A stretch of 64,000 bases of DNA from Thermodesulfovibrio sp. Its GTDB lineage: Bacteria > Nitrospirota > Thermodesulfovibrionia > Thermodesulfovibrionales > Thermodesulfovibrionaceae. Under the pieces are notes generated by a model. The model was given only the letters and a program-made list of their open reading frames with translations. It was not told the DNA's origin and made no database searches. How positions within the stretch are numbered: position 1 is the stretch's first letter; every line of letters starts with the position of its first letter. Made by a program: the position numbers and the translations under genes. Shown here piece by piece: positions 45,692-54,161 of this stretch. The stretch spans positions 1 to 64,000 of the forward strand of contig DYFF01000006.1 of NCBI GenBank assembly GCA_020725335.1, given 5' to 3'.

Positions 45692-46428
45692 TAGAGATTA
45701 AACTCCTTTCCAAGATATGATTCTCTAACAACCGGATTATTAACCAAATTCTCTGGTGTTCCCTCAGCAAGTAATGTACCATTATGAATAATAAAAGCTC
45801 TATCCGTTATTGAAAGAGTTTCTCTCACATTATGATCTGTTATTATCACACCTATGCCTTTGTCTTTTAATTGTTTGATAGTTTTTTTTAATTCCATTAC
45901 TGCCAAGGGGTCAATCCCAGCAAAAGGTTCGTCAAAAAGCATAAATATTGGCTTAAGAGCTATTGCCCTTGCTATTTCTGCCCTACGTCTCTCACCCCCT
46001 GAGAGCTTATAGCCTTCTCTATCAGCAAACTCTAAAAGATTAAATTCTTTCAAAAGAGAATTTACTTCATCATCAATATTCTGCAAAGCTTCTCTATTGT
46101 CAGTATATTTAATTTCCAATACAGCCTTTAAGTTATCTCTAACTGTGAGTTTCCTAAAAATAGAAGGTTCTTGAGGTAAATAACCAAGACCGAGTCTTGC
46201 TCTCTTATATATGGGCAAAGAAGAAATATCATTATTGTCGAGAAATATTCTCCCACTGTCTGGTTTCACAATCCCTATCATCATATAAAAAGTGGTGGTT
46301 TTCCCGGCTCCGTTAGGACCAAGAAGCCCTACAATTTCTCCACTTTTAATATTAAAACTAACCCCTTTTACAGCTTCTTTCTTACCAAAGGTTTTTTTTA
46401 AATTCTCAACTTTTAAAAAATTATTCAT
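45691..46428 (-). CDS. lptB: LPS export ABC transporter ATP-binding protein LptB
   Basis: Energises extraction of lipopolysaccharide from the inner membrane. Motifs are Walker A GLLGPNGAGKTTTFYMMIG (about residue 34), Q-loop LGYLPQEPSIFRKLTV, signature YKLSGGERRRAEIARA and Walker B FMLFDEPFAGIDPLA with H-loop ITDHNVRETL. The C-terminal GTLLAEGTPENLVNNPVVRESYLG is LptB-specific. The gene overlaps both lptA and rpoN. LptF and LptG are not in the window. Confidence 0.96.
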   Translation of the reverse strand: MNNFLKVENLKKTFGKKEAVKGVSFNIKSGEIVGLLGPNGAGKTTTFYMMIGIVKPDSGRIFLDNNDISSLPIYKRARLGLGYLPQEPSIFRKLTVRDNLKAVLEIKYTDNREALQNIDDEVNSLLKEFNLLEFADREGYKLSGGERRRAEIARAIALKPIFMLFDEPFAGIDPLAVMELKKTIKQLKDKGIGVIITDHNVRETLSITDRAFIIHNGTLLAEGTPENLVNNPVVRESYLGKEFNL

Positions 46429-46904
46429 CGGTTGGATTTTCTTTCTTTTAAATAAACCTTACTTTTTTCTACAACTGCTTTATCATCCTTTAAAAAATAG
46501 GTAATCTTCTCACCAGTAATTAGATTTTTACCTTCTGTTACTCTGGGTTCTCCTGAAAATATAACCTTCTCATCCGGTTCAGGAAAATAGGTAGCTTTGT
46601 GTGCTGTTATTAATCTTTCTGCTTTTTGTAGTTTTACATTCCCTACAGCCTCAATTTTTTTTATATTTCCACCCTTTTCTTCCTCTTCATAATAAACAAT
46701 CATTTTATTAGCATTTAATGTCACTTCACCCTTTTTAGCTATGACATTTCCGTCGAAAGTAGCTGTTTTAGCTTTATTGTCATTAATTAAAGACTGAGAG
46801 GTTATAACTATAGGTTCGTTAGTATCTTTTTTTACTTCCGAAAACCCTAAACTTACAAATAAGATTAAACAAAAAAATATTAGACTATTTCGAAGAATAT
46901 ACAA
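46425..46904 (-). CDS. lptA: Periplasmic LPS transport protein LptA
   Basis: A 159-residue OstA-fold protein that bridges the periplasm for LPS. The signal peptide is residues 1-22 (ILRNSLIFFCLILFVSLGFS). The beta-jelly-roll follows, with PIVITSQSLINDNKAKTATFDGNVIAKKGEVTLNANKMIVYY, the canonical OstA start, and repeated strands (VGNVKLQKAERLITAHKATYFPE). It overlaps lptC by 20 nt and lptB by 4 nt. Confidence 0.88.
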   Translation of the reverse strand: MYILRNSLIFFCLILFVSLGFSEVKKDTNEPIVITSQSLINDNKAKTATFDGNVIAKKGEVTLNANKMIVYYEEEEKGGNIKKIEAVGNVKLQKAERLITAHKATYFPEPDEKVIFSGEPRVTEGKNLITGEKITYFLKDDKAVVEKSKVYLKERKSNR

Positions 46905-47397
46905 TTGCTTTCACCCCTTTTTTTAATTCTATCAAACTTTCATCTGCTTTACCAGAGCCGCCTTCAATTTTGAATTTTTTACCCTCTATTTTAATTGGCT
47001 TTTCTGAGTAAAGAACCTTGCTTTTAGAATCCCAGTTAGCCTCAGAAGCTAATATTTTAAAATTCTTAGTGATACCCTCTATCATTTCCCGAAGAGAAAA
47101 ATCTCCTGTTTCTAAATGATAAAAACCTTTTTGAGCAAAAACCTTAAAATCCCTCTCTGGTATGAAAATTGTTAATTCCTTCAACTCCATTAATTTCCCT
47201 TCATCATATAAAAAAGCTTCCTTTGAATAGAGATTTAACTTTATCTGTCCTTCTCTTTTTTGTATAAATTCTAAATCCTTAAACGTAGAACCTTCAATTC
47301 CTATCTTAACTTTTATCGGTGTCTCCTGTTCTATATGACTTAAAATTATAAATAATAAAATAACAAGTAAAACTAAAAATAGAATACTTTTTTTCAT
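46885..47397 (-). CDS. lptC: LPS export protein LptC
   Basis: A 170-residue bitopic protein: an N-terminal membrane anchor (ILFLVLLVILLFIILSHI) and a periplasmic beta-jelly-roll (GSTFKDLEFIQKREGQIKLNLYSKEAFLYDEGKLMELKEL, then FFKI/LYSEKPIKIEGKKFKIEGGSGKADE). LptC receives LPS from LptBFG and passes it to LptA. It overlaps lptA, and mrp lies 32 nt upstream. Sequence conservation in LptC is low, so context carries much of the call. Confidence 0.82.
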   Translation of the reverse strand: MKKSILFLVLLVILLFIILSHIEQETPIKVKIGIEGSTFKDLEFIQKREGQIKLNLYSKEAFLYDEGKLMELKELTIFIPERDFKVFAQKGFYHLETGDFSLREMIEGITKNFKILASEANWDSKSKVLYSEKPIKIEGKKFKIEGGSGKADESLIELKKGVKAIVYSSK

Positions 47398-47429
47398 ATT
47401 TGATTAACTATAACATAATTTATCAAATT

Positions 47430-48266
47430 TTATAGATACTCTATCACCTTATCAATAACTTTTGAAAATGCTTTAGCTGACTCACTGTCAGGATAGAAAA
47501 GTATAAAAGGTTTTCCTTCATCCCCTGTTACTGTAATTGAAGGATCAATAGGAATCCTGCCTAAAAAAGGTATTTCATATGTCTCTGCAAGTTTCTCTGC
47601 TCCACCTGATTTAAATATTTCCACTGATTTTCCACATTCAGGACAGATAAAGCCACTCATATTCTCAATTAATCCTAAAACAGGAATTGAAGAATCTTGA
47701 CAAAACCGTACAGTTCTACGAACATCAGCTAAAGCTACATCCTGAGGTGTAGATACTATAATGGCTCCATCAATTTTATCTAAAATCTGCACAATAGACA
47801 AAATTTCATCTCCAGTTCCAGGAGGAGAATCTACTACAAGACAATCAAGCTCCCCCCACCTTACATCAGTTAAAAAATTTTCTATTAATCTATGCTTTAA
47901 TGGCCCTCTCCATGCAACTGCTTCATCTCTTTTTTCAAGGAAAAAGCCCACTGAGATTAATTTCAAATTATCTGAGTAATGCAACGGCATTATTCCAAGG
48001 TCTGTTACTAATGGAGCAAGTCCTTCAAGCCCAAACATATTAGGTATATTAGGACCATGTATATCTATGTCTAATAGTCCAACCTTGTATCCTTTTGCAG
48101 ACAAGCCAGCAGCTAAATTTGTAGAAACAGTACTTTTACCAACTCCTCCTTTACCAGATAACACCAAAAACTTTTTTTTAATAGATCCCAAGTTTGTTTT
48201 TAAAACCATGCCTCTTCTTATTTGTTCTCTTTCATCACAATTGCAGTTTTTCTTTTCCTCTGCCAT
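47430..48266 (-). CDS. Mrp/ApbC-family iron-sulfur cluster carrier
   Basis: A 278-residue deviant-Walker P-loop ATPase that binds and transfers Fe-S clusters. Walker A is LVLSGKGGVGKSTVSTNLAAGL (about residue 33). LLDIDIHGPNIPNMFGL and VVDSPPGTGDE follow. The cluster CxxC is GFICPECGKSVEIF (about residue 207). A short N-terminal extension holds NCNCDE. Length and motifs are typical. It heads the minus-strand run into lptC, 32 nt ahead, behind a GGAGG Shine-Dalgarno. Confidence 0.93.
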   Translation of the reverse strand: MAEEKKNCNCDEREQIRRGMVLKTNLGSIKKKFLVLSGKGGVGKSTVSTNLAAGLSAKGYKVGLLDIDIHGPNIPNMFGLEGLAPLVTDLGIMPLHYSDNLKLISVGFFLEKRDEAVAWRGPLKHRLIENFLTDVRWGELDCLVVDSPPGTGDEILSIVQILDKIDGAIIVSTPQDVALADVRRTVRFCQDSSIPVLGLIENMSGFICPECGKSVEIFKSGGAEKLAETYEIPFLGRIPIDPSITVTGDEGKPFILFYPDSESAKAFSKVIDKVIEYL

Positions 48267-48353
48267 TTTCCACCTCCAGCAAATTTATATATTTAATATA
48301 ACTTAAAAGAGAAAAGTTAATTCAAATGACCCAAAATTATAAAAACAAAATTT

Positions 48354-48381
48354 TTGACATTACCGATATTTTTGATTTAAA
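48354..48381 (+). promoter_or_regulatory. Promoter directly before the gene at 48389 (leaderless)
   Basis: A perfect -35 TTGACA (48354-48359), a 16-nt spacer and TGA-TTTAAA (-10 at 48376-48381). The ATG follows 7 nt after the -10, so transcription should start at the A of the ATG. No Shine-Dalgarno is present. Confidence 0.6.
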
Positions 48382-48388
48382 CTTTTAA

Positions 48389-50050
48389 ATGTTCGTTTTA
48401 TGTAGGATACTTATCTTAATTAGCTTTCTTTTATTTCTTTCATTTGGAATTTCTTCAGCATCCGATGAATATTTTCAGAAATTAAAAGAAGATGTCTTAT
48501 CATATTTCCCTGTAATCTCTGGAAGCGTGAAAAAATCAGAAGGAAATTTTTTAATTTTAGATAAAGGGTTAAAAGATGGTGTAAAAAAAGGACAAAGAGT
48601 GATTCTTTTCGAAGAAACCGTCCCGCTAATTCATCCTGTTACAAAACAGATTATTGGTAAATCTGAAAAAATAGTAGGTTCTGCTGAAATTATCAGTGTT
48701 GATAATGATTTCTCTAATGCAATTATCCTTGAAGGGAATTTAAAAGCAAAGGATAACCAGGTTCTTTTTAAAATACCTAAATCAAAAATTAAAATTCTCT
48801 ATGCTCAAACAAATACTGAATGGGCAATTGGTGAAGCATATTATAGAAATTTAAAAGAAACTCAGAGATTTGAAATCATTGATGCACCTGTAAATGTTGA
48901 TAATAAAGAACAACTTTTTAAAGATAGTAAGGGAGCTGAAATTTTACTTTTTCTAAGTCCTTCGAAACAAAATGAAAATATAAAACTTTCTCAAGAACTT
49001 TATTGGATAAAAGATAAAAAACTTTTTTCTAAAACCGAAATTGAACTTTCACCCACAGCAATTAGCGAACTAAGGAAAAAATACGCGTCCTTAATTGTTC
49101 CAGAAGGTCATACCCTCTTGTCTTTCAGGCTTTCAAGAAGCATTAATAGGATATCATCAGGTAATTTTGACGGCATAAGTCCCAGTCAAATATTAATAGC
49201 TTCAGACAGTGAAATAAGCCTTTATATTATAGATGTTGACCTTAAACTTAAAAGCAACTATTTAGTGCCATTAGGTGGCGAAATCCTATGGTTTGATACG
49301 GGAGACATTGATAAAGATGGAAGAGACGAAATAATAATGACCCTGAAAAAAGACAATAGAGTAATTTCTTCAATAATAAAATGGCAGGAAGGAGATTTTA
49401 AAGAAACTTCAAGATTTGAAGATATCTTTTTAAGGGTGTTTGAAGGCAAACTAATTGCCCAGGCTTATTCCCCGTCTTCTGGTTTTGAGGGAGAAATATT
49501 TTATTTAAAGCCTCTTATAAAAGGTTACGAGAAATTAGAGTCATTAAAACTTCCTATAAAAACAAATATATATGATTTCTATGTTTTTGGTAGTTCTATA
49601 TTCAAATGGGAAGAAGGAGGTTTTCTGGCAGTATATAATGAAAAAGGTATCCCAATGTGGCGATCAACTGAACCGCTCGGATTCGGATTACAGTATGAGA
49701 AACAAACTGGTGTTGCCATGTTAAGTCTCGGTAAGTGGCAAGTTCAGAGTAGAATTAAACCATTAAGCAATGGAGTGATTGTTATTGAGAAAAAACCTCT
49801 TCTTGGCTTTGTAAATTTCTCCACCTTTGGCTATAGAAGCTCAAAGCTTCAGCTACTTCAATGGACAGGAATTGGAGTTGAACAAACTGATATTACAGAA
49901 GAAATGTCAGGCGAAATACTCGATTATGCTGTTTCAGCTGACAAACTTTTCGTTCTTGTAAAACCTCCCTTTGGTGTAAACCCAAAAAGAATTCTTCAGG
50001 GAGAAAGTCCCTTTGAAACGCTCCTTCATATTTTGTCACTCAAATATTAA
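48389..50050 (+). CDS. Exported protein with FlgT-like N-terminal and VCBS/FG-GAP-like C-terminal parts
   Basis: A 553-residue periplasmic protein with a signal peptide (ILILISFLLFLSFGISSA). Residues 45-140 resemble the FlgT C-terminal or PilZ-like beta fold seen in surface proteins (VKKSEGNFLILDKGLKDGVKKGQRVILFEE, then SAEIISVDNDFSNAII). The later part has integrin-like repeats (RISSGNFDGISPSQILIASD, FDTGDIDKDGRDEIIMTL) with a DxDxDG calcium-type loop. I know no experimentally studied homologue. uppS starts 2 nt after it, so it may lead the envelope-biosynthesis operon. Confidence 0.6.
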   Translation: MFVLCRILILISFLLFLSFGISSASDEYFQKLKEDVLSYFPVISGSVKKSEGNFLILDKGLKDGVKKGQRVILFEETVPLIHPVTKQIIGKSEKIVGSAEIISVDNDFSNAIILEGNLKAKDNQVLFKIPKSKIKILYAQTNTEWAIGEAYYRNLKETQRFEIIDAPVNVDNKEQLFKDSKGAEILLFLSPSKQNENIKLSQELYWIKDKKLFSKTEIELSPTAISELRKKYASLIVPEGHTLLSFRLSRSINRISSGNFDGISPSQILIASDSEISLYIIDVDLKLKSNYLVPLGGEILWFDTGDIDKDGRDEIIMTLKKDNRVISSIIKWQEGDFKETSRFEDIFLRVFEGKLIAQAYSPSSGFEGEIFYLKPLIKGYEKLESLKLPIKTNIYDFYVFGSSIFKWEEGGFLAVYNEKGIPMWRSTEPLGFGLQYEKQTGVAMLSLGKWQVQSRIKPLSNGVIVIEKKPLLGFVNFSTFGYRSSKLQLLQWTGIGVEQTDITEEMSGEILDYAVSADKLFVLVKPPFGVNPKRILQGESPFETLLHILSLKY

Positions 50051-50052
50051 AC

Positions 50053-50760
50053 ATGAGCAGAATTATAAAACACGTTGGCATAATTATGGATGGGAATGGA
50101 AGGTGGGCTCAACTAAGAGGATTACCTCGTTATGAAGGACATAAAAGAGGAGTAGAAAAGGTAAAGGAAATCATTCGTGCTGCTCTCAGGCTAAAAATAA
50201 ATGTTATCACTTTCTATGCCTTTTCAATAGAAAACTGGCAAAGGCCTAAAAAAGAAGTTGATATAATAATGGAACTCCTTCAAAATCATCTTAAAAAGGA
50301 AATAAATAATTTCATCTCCCAGGGAATAAAATTTAAAATGATAGGAAATCGTAGTCTAATGCCAGCTGATGTTTTATATATAATAGAGGAAGCTGAAAAA
50401 GCTACGGCTAACTGTAAAGAACTCATTGCCCAATTTGCAATTAGCTACTCGGGCAGAGACGAGATTATTAGAGCAGTCAAAAAAGCAATTCAAAAAAATA
50501 TTAAGCCTGATAATTTTGATGAAAATACTATGAATTCTTTACTTGATACATCAGAAGTTCCCGAGCCTGATCTTATAATAAGAACTTCTGGAGAGCAAAG
50601 ACTCAGTAATTTTCTTATATGGCAATCTGCTTATTCAGAGTTTTATTTTACTCAGGCACTATGGCCTGATTTCACAGATGATGAATTTACAGAGGCGATT
50701 CTTGACTTTCAGAAAAGGCAAAGGAGATTTGGAAAGGTAAGTGAGTTTACAAGGACATAA
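50053..50760 (+). CDS. uppS: Undecaprenyl pyrophosphate synthase (isoprenyl transferase)
   Basis: Extends farnesyl diphosphate by eight cis-isoprene units to the C55 lipid carrier of peptidoglycan and LPS O-unit synthesis. Motifs are HVGIIMDGNGRWAQLRGLPRYEGHKRGV (catalytic Asp, residue about 12), YAFSIENWQRPKKEV, SGRDEI and RTSGEQRLSNFLIWQSAYSEFYF. Length (235) is normal. It overlaps cdsA by 20 nt, the widely conserved uppS-cdsA-dxr-rseP order. Confidence 0.96.
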   Translation: MSRIIKHVGIIMDGNGRWAQLRGLPRYEGHKRGVEKVKEIIRAALRLKINVITFYAFSIENWQRPKKEVDIIMELLQNHLKKEINNFISQGIKFKMIGNRSLMPADVLYIIEEAEKATANCKELIAQFAISYSGRDEIIRAVKKAIQKNIKPDNFDENTMNSLLDTSEVPEPDLIIRTSGEQRLSNFLIWQSAYSEFYFTQALWPDFTDDEFTEAILDFQKRQRRFGKVSEFTRT

Positions 50761-51529
50761 AAAAAGAGTTATTGTCGCTTTAATAGCTCTTCCCCTTCTA
50801 ATATTAGTTATTGTTAAGCTTCCACCATACTTTTTCTTAGGACTTTTAACATTAATAAACATTGTTGCAATGTGGGAGTTCTTAAGAATGTATAAAACCT
50901 TAAGAATTTTTATCGTATTAGGAGTCGGATTATCAACAGTAATATTTTTATTTAACTGTTTCTATTGGGAATTTGCAATATACTATTACTCTATAAGTTT
51001 TTTAATTATAACTTTAATCCGTCTGTTTATTAAAAAGGAACCTAATAATTCATTGATGGAAATATCTCCAGTTATTGTAGGAATTCTATACATTCCAACC
51101 TTACTGGCTTTTCATTGGTTTATAAGACAAGAAGGATGGCAATGGATATTATATTTATATGCAATGGTTTGGGCTGCAGATAGTTTTGCCTATTATATTG
51201 GAAAGGGATTTGGAAAACGCAAACTCTATCCTGAAGTAAGCCCTAAAAAAACTTGGGCAGGAGCTTACGGTTCATTAATAGGTGGTGTTTCTACCTCTTT
51301 ACTCGTTGGCTATTTATTATTAAATAAACCACTGATAAGCCTTTTTCTGATAGGGCTTTCAATTGGTTTTATATCTATATTAGGGGACCTTATAGAATCA
51401 ATGTTTAAAAGAGATGCAGGGATTAAGGACTCCAGTTTTATCTTTCCAGAACACGGAGGCGTACTTGATAAAATAGATGCTATGCTTTTTGCTGGAGTAC
51501 TACTTTATTTTGGAATTAGATTGATGTAG
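50741..51529 (+). CDS. cdsA: Phosphatidate cytidylyltransferase
   Basis: Forms CDP-diacylglycerol from phosphatidate and CTP, feeding all phospholipid head groups. A 262-residue membrane protein with about eight hydrophobic segments. The family signature is SPKKTWAGAYGSLIGG, with ILGDLIESMFKRDAGIKDSSFIFPEHGGVLDKID holding the conserved Asp pair. It starts with GTG inside uppS. pgsA, which uses its product, is about 4 kb downstream. Confidence 0.94.
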   Translation: MSLQGHKKRVIVALIALPLLILVIVKLPPYFFLGLLTLINIVAMWEFLRMYKTLRIFIVLGVGLSTVIFLFNCFYWEFAIYYYSISFLIITLIRLFIKKEPNNSLMEISPVIVGILYIPTLLAFHWFIRQEGWQWILYLYAMVWAADSFAYYIGKGFGKRKLYPEVSPKKTWAGAYGSLIGGVSTSLLVGYLLLNKPLISLFLIGLSIGFISILGDLIESMFKRDAGIKDSSFIFPEHGGVLDKIDAMLFAGVLLYFGIRLM

Positions 51530-51538
51530 GAGGGCTAA

Positions 51539-52681
51539 TTGAAAAAAGTTGTTATACTTGGTAGTACAGGGTCTATAGGAAAAAGTGCTCTTGATGTAAT
51601 ACGAAAGTTCCCCGATAAATTTAAAGTCATAGGGCTGGCAGCAAGAAGCAGTATAAATATACTTGAAGAACAAATTAAGGAATTTAAACCAAAATATGTG
51701 GCAGTTTATGATAATAAAGCTTGGAATGAACTTAGAAAAAAAATAAAAAACATTGAAATCATGCATGGTACAGAAGGAATTTGCCAAATTGCTACCAAAA
51801 CAGAAGCAGATATTATTCTTTCTGCAATAGTGGGTGCTGCAGGACTTCTTCCAACCTTTGAAGCAGTATTGGCTGGTAAAACTATAGCTCTTGCTAATAA
51901 AGAGAGTCTTGTAATGGCTGGCGAACTTATAAAAACAACAGCTAAAAAAACCAATGCTAAAATTATCCCTGTTGACAGTGAACACAGTGCTATTTTTCAG
52001 TGTATCAACAGTTGCAATAAGCCATACATAAGTAAAATATGGCTTACAGCCTCAGGAGGGCCTTTTAGAGGCATGAAAAAAAATGAGATAAAAAATGTTA
52101 CTCCGCAGGAAGCTTTAAATCATCCAAAATGGAAAATGGGAAAGAGAATTACAATAGATTCTGCAACTCTTATGAATAAAGGATTCGAAGTAATTGAAGC
52201 ACACTATCTTTTTGATATTAAAGCAGAAGATATAGGAGTACTAATTCATCCACAAAGTATAGTACACTGTCTTGTTGAATTTATTGACGGAACATATATT
52301 GCACAAATGAGCAATCCTGATATGAAAGCACCAATCGCTCTTGCGCTCTCTATACCTGAAAGACTAACAAATATAGTTAAACCAATTGACTGGACAGTTA
52401 CAAGTCAGTTACAGTTTGAAATGCCTGATACAGACTTGTTCCCATGTCTTAATCTTGCCTATGAAGCTTTAAAAACTGGAGGAAGCATGCCAGCTGTTTT
52501 AAATGCTGCAGATGAGATAGCTGTTGAAGCTTTTCTTGCAGGAAAGGTAAAATTTAATAATATATATGAAATAATTAAAAAAATCATGGATGCCCACAAT
52601 GTAGTGCCTATCAATAGTATAGATGATGTGCTCGAAGCTGACAGTTGGGCAAGAAAAATGGCAAAAAAGGAGATAGGATAA
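51539..52681 (+). CDS. dxr: 1-deoxy-D-xylulose 5-phosphate reductoisomerase
   Basis: Second step of the MEP isoprenoid route, producing 2-C-methyl-D-erythritol 4-phosphate with NADPH. LGSTGSIGKSALDVIRKFP is the nucleotide site, ANKESLVMAG and PVDSEHSAIFQ the metal site, and SGGPFRG with HPKWKMGKRITIDSATLMNKGFEVIEAHYLF the substrate loop. The start is TTG behind AGGAGGG. Its product pathway supplies UppS, encoded two genes upstream. Confidence 0.96.
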   Translation: MKKVVILGSTGSIGKSALDVIRKFPDKFKVIGLAARSSINILEEQIKEFKPKYVAVYDNKAWNELRKKIKNIEIMHGTEGICQIATKTEADIILSAIVGAAGLLPTFEAVLAGKTIALANKESLVMAGELIKTTAKKTNAKIIPVDSEHSAIFQCINSCNKPYISKIWLTASGGPFRGMKKNEIKNVTPQEALNHPKWKMGKRITIDSATLMNKGFEVIEAHYLFDIKAEDIGVLIHPQSIVHCLVEFIDGTYIAQMSNPDMKAPIALALSIPERLTNIVKPIDWTVTSQLQFEMPDTDLFPCLNLAYEALKTGGSMPAVLNAADEIAVEAFLAGKVKFNNIYEIIKKIMDAHNVVPINSIDDVLEADSWARKMAKKEIG

Positions 52682-53754
52682 TGAGTTTTATTTATGCAAT
52701 AATTCTGTTTGGTTTCTTAATATTTATTCATGAATTAGGACACTTCCTTGCAGCAAAACTAAGTGGTGTCAAAGTTCTTAAATTCTCCATTGGTTTCGGG
52801 CCGAGAATAATTGGGAAAAAAATTGGAGACACAGAATATCTTTTAAGTGCTGTTCCTCTTGGTGGATATGTAAAAATGTATGGAGAAGATGTTGGAGAGG
52901 AAGCAATAGATAAAAAGAGATCTTTCAAACATCAACCAGTACATAAAAAAATGTTCATAGTTCTTGCAGGTCCTCTTTTTAATATTTTCGCAGCAATATT
53001 TCTATTTTGGGTAATATTTGTTTATGGAGTTCCTGTTCTAAAACCTTTTATAGGAGAGGTTATAGAAAACTCTCCGGCATACACAGCAGGACTAAAAAAA
53101 GGAGATAAAGTCATAGCAATCAATGGACAAGAAATTACTAATTGGTTTGAGATGGCTCAGTTTATACAGCAAAATCCGAATAAGACTATTAATTTCAAAA
53201 TAGATAGAAACGGTCAAATAATTCAGATTGCCATAATGCCTCAAGAAAAAGAAACAAAAAATATTTTCGGAGAAAAAATTTTTGTAGGTCAAATTGGCAT
53301 AAAACCATCCGATGAAGTCTATATCAAAAAAGAAGATCCTTTAACTGCTATTAATAAATCATTCGAAAAGTGCTATGAAATTGTTGAACTTACATATTTA
53401 ACAATTGTAAAAATATTCCAAAGAGTTGTATCAACAGATGTTATTGGTGGTCCAATACTTATATTTCAGGCTGCAGGAAAAACTGCTGAGCAAGGCTTAA
53501 TAAGTTTTTTAAGCTTTGCTGCAATAATAAGCATTAATCTTGGTGTTTTAAATCTCTTACCAATTCCTGTTCTTGATGGAGGACATATTCTTTTTTTCAT
53601 GATAGAAGGTATAAGAAGAAAGCCTTTAAGTGAAAAATTCATTACGATTTCCCAAAAAATAGGAATAGTTTTTCTCATTACCCTTATGATGCTTGCTTTT
53701 TACAATGATATTTTAAGACTATTTAATCCTGAAAAGATGCCCTTTGGGAAATGA
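52681..53754 (+). CDS. rseP: Site-2 metalloprotease RseP
   Basis: Intramembrane zinc protease that cleaves anti-sigma factors and signal-peptide remnants. The HELGH zinc motif is in the first helix (FLIFIHELGHFLAAKL), and the third ligand is in LPIPVLDGGHILFF. A single PDZ domain lies between (ENSPAYTAGLKKGDKVIAINGQEI), where E. coli has two. The start at 52681, sharing one base with the dxr stop and preceded by GGAGA, is chosen over the in-frame upstream ATG 52645, because the protein then begins at the first membrane helix (MSFIYAIILFG). Confidence 0.94.
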   Translation: MSFIYAIILFGFLIFIHELGHFLAAKLSGVKVLKFSIGFGPRIIGKKIGDTEYLLSAVPLGGYVKMYGEDVGEEAIDKKRSFKHQPVHKKMFIVLAGPLFNIFAAIFLFWVIFVYGVPVLKPFIGEVIENSPAYTAGLKKGDKVIAINGQEITNWFEMAQFIQQNPNKTINFKIDRNGQIIQIAIMPQEKETKNIFGEKIFVGQIGIKPSDEVYIKKEDPLTAINKSFEKCYEIVELTYLTIVKIFQRVVSTDVIGGPILIFQAAGKTAEQGLISFLSFAAIISINLGVLNLLPIPVLDGGHILFFMIEGIRRKPLSEKFITISQKIGIVFLITLMMLAFYNDILRLFNPEKMPFGK

Positions 53755-54161
53755 AAAAAGCTTTTTCAGCAGGCGGAGTTGTTTATAAATTTGAAAAAGG
53801 CGATTTAAAAATCCTCTTAATTGTCACTAAGAATGGTAGAGTTTGGTCTCTTCCGAAAGGTATTGTTGAAAAGGACGAATCTCCAGAAAAAGCTGCTATA
53901 AGAGAAATAAAGGAAGAAACAGGAGTTGATGGTGAAATAATTGATGAAGTTGGAGAAGTATCTTACTGGTTTATCCATAAAAATGAAAAATATTTTAAAA
54001 GAGTTAAATATTTTCTTGTTAAATATACAAGTGGTGACATTAATCCAGACGAGGAAGTCGATACTGCTCAGTGGCTTAGTCCTCAAGAGTCTTTAGAAAA
54101 GCTCACATACAAAAGTGATAGGGAAATTTTGAAAAAAGCTTTGGAGAAAATTAATGGGTAA
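53751..54161 (+). CDS. NUDIX hydrolase
   Basis: A 136-residue NUDIX pyrophosphohydrolase. The box is intact: LPKGIVEKDES, then AAIREIKEETG with its REIKEET core for Mg binding. The sequence (AGGVVYKFEKGDLKILLI, WSLPKG) resembles diadenosine-polyphosphate and ADP-sugar hydrolases. It overlaps rseP by 4 nt and the next gene by 8 nt. The substrate is unknown. Confidence 0.88.
   Translation: MKKAFSAGGVVYKFEKGDLKILLIVTKNGRVWSLPKGIVEKDESPEKAAIREIKEETGVDGEIIDEVGEVSYWFIHKNEKYFKRVKYFLVKYTSGDINPDEEVDTAQWLSPQESLEKLTYKSDREILKKALEKING

Noticed and set aside
52645-52680. Upstream start for rseP
   Set aside because: It would add twelve basic residues before the HELGH membrane helix and overlaps dxr. GGAGA lies just before the ATG at 52681.
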